NCBI RefSeq assembly: GCF_003589595.1
Contig: NW_020653750.1
Span: 737,393 to 801,392 of the forward strand
Direction: 5' to 3'
Source: Hyposmocoma kahamanoa
Lineage: Eukaryota; Arthropoda; Insecta; Lepidoptera; Cosmopterigidae
DNA length: 64,000 nt
Shown here: in pieces, positions 57,571 through 64,000 of the stretch
How the letters are laid out: each line of letters begins with the position of its first letter
Position numbering within the stretch: position 1 is the first letter of the stretch
The notes under the pieces: generated by a model
What the model saw: only the letters and a program-made list of their open reading frames with translations
Told to the model about the DNA's origin: nothing
The model's database searches: none
Translations under genes and position numbers: made by a program

Positions 57571-58436
57571 TGACAACCAAACTAACGCACATCAACTTAT
57601 TGTATTTTATTTTGTTGCATAGTATAAACAAAAGTCACAAATAAACGTGCAAATCGCAAAGAAAAATGTTTATTTGATATATCTTAACACAAGACATCCA
57701 AATAAAGCACATTATTTTGGTAAATTCTTGTCTTTATTTCTCGCTCAAATGTAATCCCGAGGTATATATCTTTATGGCAATAATGTGTATGTGGAAATTT
57801 TACGTATGCGCGGCAATAAATGCAAAAAAAATCTCGCAATATGTTGGATATCCGGGGTACCGTTCATCATTTTTTGCTACCGCCCCGTTATTTGCGACAA
57901 TACATTCAGTGATGAGATGGCGGAAATTTTCCTTCGCTCGTATATAAAAGATAGTAAAGGTACTTAAACATTTCTTTCACTCTTTATTGGGGGAAAATTT
58001 TATTATTTATCAATACAAAGCTAGTCGGAAATGAAGTTATTATAATAATAACGCATTTCTTTTTGCCAACTAAAATTGTTTCTTATGTTCTAGCCCAAAA
58101 GTCCGTAACGGAGAAGTATGTTAAATTGCAATTTTTGTGTCGGAATGCGAAATCTTAGGACTTATTACCAGCTACCCAATCTCCTAGCCTCGGGCAACTG
58201 GTGTGGGCCCTGTCTGCTGGTAATGATTAAAACTATAAAGTATCTTCTTGGACTTTATCGTAGAACTTTCAACAACTAAATCGTTAAACATATGATGAAC
58301 GAAAAGTTACTGGAACACTGAAACAACGAAGTAGTAAAAGTAATTAGTAGTGGCAAATCTCTGTCAACAACATGTACACTGTAACTAATAAAATACCAAA
58401 ACATGTAATCAGCAAATACGAACATTGTTAGCCATC
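57571..58436. other. Upstream region of the I29 gene
   Basis: AT-rich. TTACCAGC (58165-58172) and its inverse GCTGGTAA (58216-58223) frame a GC-richer block. The frames at 57717-57967 are unrecognised. Confidence 0.4.
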
Positions 58437-58446
58437 AGCTATAATA
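58436..58446 (+). promoter_or_regulatory. Candidate TATA box of the I29 gene
   Basis: CAGCTATAATA lies 88 bp upstream of the ATG. The same TCAGCTATAA string is found 83 bp upstream of the paralogue start (60256-60266), which supports it as a shared promoter element. A second TATAT (58453) and an initiator-like TCAGT (58488) are alternatives. Confidence 0.45.
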
Positions 58447-58527
58447 AGCCTTTATATCGTTGAAATAGCGAAACATAGAATTTGTTATCAGTATCAAAAG
58501 TTTTATACACTTTGAAAGACGTGAAAA

Positions 58528-58857
58528 ATGACACGTATTACCCAAATTTTGCTATTCGTTTCAGTAGTTGTTCAATCAGTGTACGGGAGCAATAAGTCTG
58601 ATCATTATGATCTAAATGACGCACCAAGATTGTTCGATAAATTTATTAAAGACTTCAACAAGGTTTACAAAAATAAGGAAGACAAAAGGACTCACTTCGA
58701 GCAATTTAAGAAGAATTTACAAAATATGAACGATTTTCTGAATGGCAAGAACTTTTCGTCAATCGAAGGTATAAACCAGTTTGCTGATCTGAACGAAATG
58801 GAAGTGCGGTTGCATTATGGTGTCGTTCCACGACTCAGGAGTGGCCGTGAAAAGTGA
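58528..58857 (+). CDS. Secreted cathepsin propeptide (I29) inhibitor-like protein
   Basis: A 109-residue protein. Residues 1-20 form a signal peptide (MTRITQILLFVSVVVQSVYG), so it is secreted or lysosomal. Residues 26-97 match the I29 propeptide domain of papain-type cysteine proteases: ERFNIN-like residues E51, R54, F60, N63, M67 and N72 (slightly degenerate) and an exact G-x-N-x-F-x-D motif, GINQFAD, at 81-87. The catalytic protease domain is absent. Stand-alone I29 proteins of this size in moths and mammals (CTLA-2 type) inhibit cathepsin L-like enzymes, so that role is inferred. The start is set by the signal peptide and the AAAAATGA context. The TGA stop overlaps a perfect splice donor, AA|GTGAGT (from 58854), so an alternative is that this is exon 1 of a longer gene. 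Confidence 0.8.
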   Translation: MTRITQILLFVSVVVQSVYGSNKSDHYDLNDAPRLFDKFIKDFNKVYKNKEDKRTHFEQFKKNLQNMNDFLNGKNFSSIEGINQFADLNEMEVRLHYGVVPRLRSGREK

Positions 58858-58859
58858 GT
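58854..58859 (+). promoter_or_regulatory. Candidate 5' splice site at the I29 stop codon
   Basis: GTGAGT follows GAAAA. Splicing here would remove the TGA and leave the frame at phase 2. No downstream catalytic exon (with a Cys active-site motif such as CGSCWAF) was found in the remaining 5 kb. Confidence 0.4.
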
Positions 58860-59770
58860 ACAATTTCAGTGCTACAACAATGTTATTTGTTTAGGGCGTC
58901 TTTCCACCGCCGTTGTTGTTAAAAGGTATATAATAGTAAATATTGTAACTGAATTTCAATCAAGAAACAATGCAATATCACGTACGATGAAAATTTGCTT
59001 GGTATTAGAATCATTCATGACAAAATATCGTAATCTTTGTACAGGTAGAATATTCTATTATTCTTCGTCCCGATAAATGCTCGGCTAAGTCACATATCCG
59101 CTCACGCGACACACGCAGCCGTAGACGCATACCACACCTAGAGGTGCCGGTGATGATTTTATACCGATTTATCGGATATCGAAGTTATTACAAGTAAAAG
59201 AAGTAATATTAATTGCTATTTCGGTAACTACTCTAGCAAACCATAAAGTTTATAATGCCTGGGTCTGTCATTTAAAAAAAATAAACAACTTCAAAAATAC
59301 GTCACGACAATTGTGTGTGTTATTGTTTGGGCTGGTAATTTCGGTATTTATTTATTGAAAACATACCGTAAGTAGCGTTTTTTAAGTTTACCCTGAATAT
59401 AAATGTTTATAAACTATACTTTAAGTAGTAATTTCATGGTAAACGTTAGAACCACTCAAACGGAATATTATCATATTTATCCAAATACACCAAAAATTTC
59501 ATTAGTGCTTTTTACGAGCAGGATTTGCGGTGTATTACTGCATTTTATTTGAGAAGTTTTTGTTGGTAGTACGGAGGGTATTTATTTAGCAATGCAGAAT
59601 AATAATTTTTATTTATTAAAACTTGTATTTAAACTGAATGCTTTTCTAATTTGCGAAACCAAATAGCCGCCATTTTGCGGTAGGAGGACCTCATCGCGTG
59701 AGCGGATAATCATTCGTAAAGTAAGTACCTACTTATTTTATACTAATACGACGTAATTTTTTTTATTTTT
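58860..59770. other. 3' flank or intron of the I29 gene
   Basis: AT-rich, no further I29 or protease coding sequence. AATAAA-type signals occur (for example near 59280), but none is close to the stop. Confidence 0.4.
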
Positions 59771-59909
59771 TGCTCTGGCTGGCTCTGTTGACATAGCGTC
59801 AGACACGGTATGCTGAAGGCGCTGGTGCAAATCCAGCCAGATCGAAGGAATTTTTGTTCGTGTTCGATCTTTGTATTAATCATTATAACAAACTGGTGGA
59901 GTAATTATT
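59771..59909 (+). mobile_element. SINE family C (C2)
   Basis: Head GTTGACATAGCGTCAGACAC and B-box remnant GGTGCAAATCC, then AGATCGAAGGAATTTTTG and the GTTCGATCTTTGTATTAATC body. It inserted between the I29 gene and its paralogue. Confidence 0.75.
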
Positions 59910-60255
59910 AATACAAGGAAGAAGACAGTGGAATAATTTCACACAATTGTAACTGAACATGATGGTAGTAAAGTTTAAATTTATTATGTTATTACTAGTT
60001 ACCAATATAGATGGTTACACCTGGGGTAGTAAAAAAAATCATAGCGTAGTAAGAAATCTGTAAGTGATGAGAGAAATGTCGAGACAGACTATGTGAACAT
60101 CATTTGGTGTCCAAAAACCGTGTGTAAAACATAAATTGCAATTTTTCTTTCAACTGACAAGTTAGTACTATACATTGTAAGAATTTAATGTGACGTTAAC
60201 ACTAACAAGCAGAACTATAATAGGAATTAGGCAGCTAGCTAGTCGAGTAGTAGTG

Positions 60256-60266
60256 TCAGCTATAAA
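60256..60266 (+). promoter_or_regulatory. TATA motif of the I29 paralogue
   Basis: TCAGCTATAAA, matching the motif before the intact gene at nearly the same distance from the start codon. Confidence 0.4.
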
Positions 60267-60343
60267 TCACGTTTAAGTAAGTTACGACATGATGAACAAT
60301 ATTATTAGTGTGAAAAGGTTTGTAGAGTTCAGAATACATGAAA

Positions 60344-60657
60344 ATGAGATTAATAAGTATAGAGTCATTACTTGTGCTACCCGACATCCTGTTAGTGCAA
60401 GCGGTCGGACAAACCTCATCATTATGGTGTGAACGATGCTCCAGTGTTGTTCGAACAATACATTAATGATTTCATAAAAACTTTAAGGACGATAAGGACA
60501 AAGAGACTCATTTAGAACAATTTAAGGCAAACTTACAAGTGATAAATGACTAAGCGACAAGTATTATCGTCAAACTACATTTGGTGTAAATCAGTTCACT
60601 GATCTAAGAGCCGAGGAAATGAAAAATCATATGCTTAAGGCATTGACTTACAAATAA
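60344..60657 (+). pseudogene. I29 propeptide paralogue, frameshifted
   Basis: A tandem relative of the 58528-58857 gene. ATG at 60344 opens a hydrophobic leader (MRLISIESLLVLPDILLVQA). A frameshift leads to HHYGVNDAPVLFEQYINDFI (compare DHYDLNDAPRLFDKFIKDF), and another to KDDKDKETHLEQFKANLQVI with a stop after IND. The C-terminal block FGVNQFTDLRAEEMKNHMLK is in yet another frame, ends TYK-stop, and keeps G-x-N-x-F-x-D as GVNQFTD. At least three frame disruptions make it nonfunctional. It ends at the same place as the intact gene, which argues that the short, protease-free form is the ancestral unit and not an isolated exon. Confidence 0.8.
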
Positions 60658-60806
60658 ATTGACGACGGGTCTAATACGAAAACCACGAAAAAATTGTCCC
60701 AAGTCAATCTATTTAAACGTAGTGACATGTAAAGGAATATGAAAAAGCTAAAACGTTGAATTGAAATTGTAATGTCATCGCAGTACTGTCTAATTTTGCT
60801 TGCTTC

Positions 60807-60927
60807 GCTGTCAGTCGAACAAACGAAGACTAAAGCGTGAATGACGCTCTGTATACGATTTTAACGCCCTATAAGTTCGGACACTTTTTAGCGCGGACCC
60901 GACGTCCATATAATTGTAAGTCAATGG
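60807..60927 (+). repeat. Family J repeat, copy 2
   Basis: CAGTCGAACAAACGAAGACT again, with GATTTTAACGCCCTATAAG and CGGACACTTTTTAGCG; diverged from 57451-57570. Confidence 0.75.
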
Positions 60928-61530
60928 CTTAAGGAGAAAGATGTTAATAAACGTAAGAGTACTTGAAAGTGAATATTTTTGTCCATCCTACAACTTGTTT
61001 AGCACCATTGAGTCATAAGTTTTCTAGTCCGTAGTTTCAGTGTATCTTGTCATGATTATACCGTCGAAGTTACGTGTAGTGCAGACGTACTGTATGTCTG
61101 TCTACATTTGAAATAGCCACTCTGACATTTTTACATTCTAAATTTTCATGCAGCCGTAATTTATGCTTTGTTGCTGAAACTGATTTTAGGAATGGAATTA
61201 TAACGTTCCATGATAATATTAGACTATTTCATTATATTTCGTTTGCGGGTGTTCATGACAAAACATCGCTTTGTGCGGTAGCTGGGCAAATTTTGAACAG
61301 TATTGAAATTTACGTATAGGTATCAAATTACGTTAATAAAAGCATGAATAACTCAAGAGGACTGATAATCTCCAAACTACAGATTTACAGTGAAAAATTT
61401 GTCTTATGTCTAGATAGCGCTCATCAATAGCCTGGAGTAGAGTAATACTAGGTAAATGGCCGTGGATATCAGTTAATTACTCTTTAATACGAAATTAAGA
61501 AATAAAATTCTTCGATTGTTACTCACAGGA
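60928..61530. other. No feature recognised
   Basis: AT-rich; no frame of note. Confidence 0.4.
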
Positions 61531-61648
61531 AATGAAATTATTTTTCCGGATTTAAATCGCGTTGATTGACTGAGTCAACCGTGACCATGGGACCTGTAAA
61601 TAGCCCAAAATGTCAGTTCAAATCCGGAAAATAGTTTCATTTCCTATT
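61531..61648. mobile_element. Family I element, internally deleted
   Basis: GGAAATGAAATTATTTTTCC followed by GGATTTAAATCGCG, and the inverse CAAATCCGGAAAATAGTTTC plus ATTTCC at the right end. The two termini survive around about 60 bp. Confidence 0.75.
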
Positions 61649-62534
61649 AAGAAATAAATTTTTCAAATTATATTGATGAGCTAAAATTATTTCTTGAATT
61701 TTGACAAATATACATGTCAAGAGATGGCATTGTGTATTACACACTAATTTATAAATTAACGCTTGCTAATGTGGGTAGATGGCGCTAATCCTAAACAAAA
61801 TAAAATAATTACCGGCACTATACATATAATAAGCGCCATCTGGTTGATTTGTTTGTTATCGCTAGAAATTAGAGTAGCTTTGACAGATTGCAGCTTGTCA
61901 ATGTAAAATAAATTAGTTCCAAAAGTAGCTGTTTGCTACTCGTCGCGACATCTGGTGTACCAATAGGTACTAAGTACCGGACTGCGCTGTCTTGTGTCGG
62001 GATTAGCAGCCCTCTCGAGTTATTGGTCCATGGCAAAGGTAAGGTTTTAAACTAAAGCAAGTTTTAATCTAAATGCTGGTTATGTTAATTAATAACAGTT
62101 ATTACATTAAATTTAAATTTATTTTTTATGAGTTTTTTTAATAATTTAGGTAATTAAAATCTTCGGCCAAATCGACAACCTGTTTTGAAGTTATTCTACA
62201 TACATATTTCTTTATATAATGCAATACAATTGCAATAGTCAACGATTGAATAAAAAAAACATAAAGCAAACAATAATTTGGACCTTTTATTTAAAACTGT
62301 ATATAGTTTTATTTAAAATTGCTTGCAGAATTTGCTACTTAGAAACAATAGACTAGATGAATACACGCTCTTTAGGCATGCACATTATGATGTGCTAGGT
62401 AGAGGAAGGAGATCCTTGACCACATCTTCGTTTAGGTACAAAACACACAACTATAACATACGTAACTCCATACACCTAAACAATTGACGGATATAAACCT
62501 GCGAAAAAATATATCCTATTGATGTTGCATTGGC
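61649..62534. other. No gene; possible first-exon signature
   Basis: A GC-richer stretch at 61920-62040 ends CCATGGCAAAGGTAAGG, a good start context followed after three codons by a splice donor. No matching downstream exon was recognised. AGATGGCGCT and its inverse lie at 61778 and 61831. Confidence 0.35.
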
Positions 62535-62720
62535 TCCTTCACTCATACTTCTTCTTATCCTATCGATGGCACAAACTATAATATTATCGTACCCCAGAAG
62601 CTATTGTTGATATCCATGCTGAAGTAAGGGACATGTTTGCGTGTAACGCACTCGTCAATTGTTGCTTATGATCCGCCAGACGTATAAAGGACATGAATCG
62701 TACGCCATAGCGAGGAGGTT
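62535..62720 (+). repeat. Family G repeat (G2)
   Basis: TTCTTCTTATCCTATCGATG, GCACTCGTCAATTGTTGC, matching 39780-39960. Confidence 0.65.
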
Positions 62721-62734
62721 CCGTTCGAGAGCCG

Positions 62735-62835
62735 TATAGTTTCATTTCAAATGTAATTGTAACTATGTTTTTTCAAATAAACTCTTTACAGGTGTTATGG
62801 TCACGACTTATCCGAAAGAATAGTTTCATTTATAT
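62735..62835. repeat. Family I fragment
   Basis: GTATAGTTTCATTTC at the left and GAATAGTTTCATTTATATTG at the right, with TTTTTTCAAATAAACTC within. Confidence 0.5.
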
Positions 62836-63351
62836 TGTTATATAATTTTCAACACAAATTTTAAAATTGGCCAGGGCAGTAACAGTGTGCGGTTTGTTTT
62901 CCTTTGTTTTATTTCTTGTAAAGATTACTGGAGAGTATTTAAAGCTCACATTTAAATGTTTCGTTTTAGAATCGACTAGGCACACAGCTGGGGCATAACA
63001 CGACGTTATATAATAATTGATGGTTAGCCACAGAATATAGAACTCGTGTTCTCTGTGACCTTTTACTATTATAGAAAAGATTTACCTTTCGATTAAATTT
63101 AATTGTTCCCTTAATCTAATTTCAATCTTTATCTTCAAGTTCCAGTTAGTCTACTTCTTCTCTCTCTCTCTCTCGCTTCTGTAGTTTACTTATATCAAAA
63201 CACATTTACATTAAAATCGAATAATTTCTGTAAATAAGTATGTAGCACCCAGTTAAACAGTTCAAGTAAAATTATCGCAAACTTATTGATACATGTATTT
63301 AAATTAAGAAATGTCATTTTATTTAACAGAACATTCTTCGTTATTACCTAT
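62836..63351. other. No gene; CT microsatellite
   Basis: A (TC)n run at 63160-63175. Nothing else recognised. Confidence 0.45.
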
Positions 63352-63796
63352 TTTATTAACCGACTTCAAAAAAGGAGGAGGTTCTCAATACGACTGTATG
63401 TTCTTTTTTTGTATGTATGTTACGCGATAACTCCGGTATTTGTGAACCGATTTTCATGATTCTTTTTTTGTTGGAAAGGGGGTACTTCCATAGTGGTTCC
63501 ATTTCATTTTGAAGAAAGTCATCCACCTAGAAGAGTGGCTTTTCACGCATGAAGATTCATTTCTATAAATAGCGCCTAACTTTAATTTAGGAGCAATTAC
63601 TTTAATGGTTGATTTTGCTATTTCTCCAATTCAAGGCGTTTTTCTCTCAATATACTTTGAGTAGTGAGAACCAATTTTTATTATCTCCAGTGTCAAGTCC
63701 TGTATAGTGGCGAATTTAAGGATATTTCAATAAAACTTAGCAAATACTCGTAATTCCACGTAATTTTGAGGTCGGTTTTTTTAGTACTCTGTACTG
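63352..63796 (+). repeat. Family B repeat (B7) holding a solo LTR
   Basis: The most complete family B copy: TTTATTAACCGACTTCAAAA to TTTTTAGTACTCTGTACTG. It is interrupted at 63540-63706 by a BEL/Pao LTR between GTGGC (63535-63539) and GTGGC (63707-63711). Confidence 0.88.
63540..63706 (+). repeat. Solo BEL/Pao LTR in family B
   Basis: 167 bp; starts TTTTCACGC (decayed TGTTCACGC), contains TATAAATAGCGCC, and ends CCTGTATA. Confidence 0.82.
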
Positions 63797-64000
63797 AAAT
63801 TATGTTATTCTATCGTTGTTTGTCCACAGTGTCTTCATAGTTTGTAACGTGTTAAATACATTCTGTAAGTACATATTGTCCAGTTTTGCTCACTCTTCCT
63901 TCAGTCCGTTACAATGAACTATGTAATATAGTGTAATATATATATCTATGTATCCCGAGTTCTTAAGTTACCGCGATTACTTCACATTGCCTAAGTAAAT

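Overview
This window is AT-rich, non-coding-dominated nuclear DNA of an insect, most likely a moth or butterfly. The inference rests on gene structure (splice-type signals, no operons), on short tRNA-headed SINEs, and on several dispersed repeats with motifs I associate with Lepidoptera. It is a graveyard of nested transposable elements with one convincing host gene. Two 400-base N gaps (18784-18783+400, i.e. 18784-19183, and 41249-41648) both lie in or beside repeats.

Layout. 1-6.7 kb: two decayed BEL/Pao retrotransposons and one solo LTR, all sitting at the same GTGGC site of a dispersed repeat that I call family B; nested TIR elements and a SINE are inside them. 7-16 kb: SINE fragments, an inverted repeat, a complete but dead mariner (9243-10542), tandem duplications. 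17.2-19.3 kb: a DIRS-like element with inverted terminal repeats, a reverse transcriptase fragment and an internal ~110-bp tandem array, invaded by a MITE that holds the first gap. 20-28 kb: SINEs, family B, a LINE fragment and a recent duplication of an exon-like segment. 28.5-31.3 kb: a complete hAT element with an exact 8-bp target duplication and a broken ZBED/hAT transposase, itself hit by two MITEs. 33-42 kb: MITEs, a tRNA-type SINE and four LINE remnants, the largest (35617-38255) running from endonuclease through reverse transcriptase to its 3' repeat tail. 43-57 kb: SINE-like family A, hairpins, a 77-bp-arm foldback and local duplications. 58.4-60.7 kb: a small secreted cathepsin-propeptide (I29) inhibitor-type gene with a frameshifted tandem paralogue. 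61-64 kb: repeats, ending in another family B copy with a solo LTR.

How it fits together. The only gene with an intact frame, signal peptide, recognisable domain and upstream TATA motif is the I29 gene at 58528-58857; its product would be expected to act outside the cell on papain-type cysteine proteases. Everything else recognisable is mobile DNA, and nesting gives relative ages: family B predates the BEL/Pao insertion, which predates the MITE in its LTR; the hAT predates the two MITEs in it; the DIRS-like element predates the MITE in its right terminal repeat. Repeat names A-J are local labels for this window, not database names.
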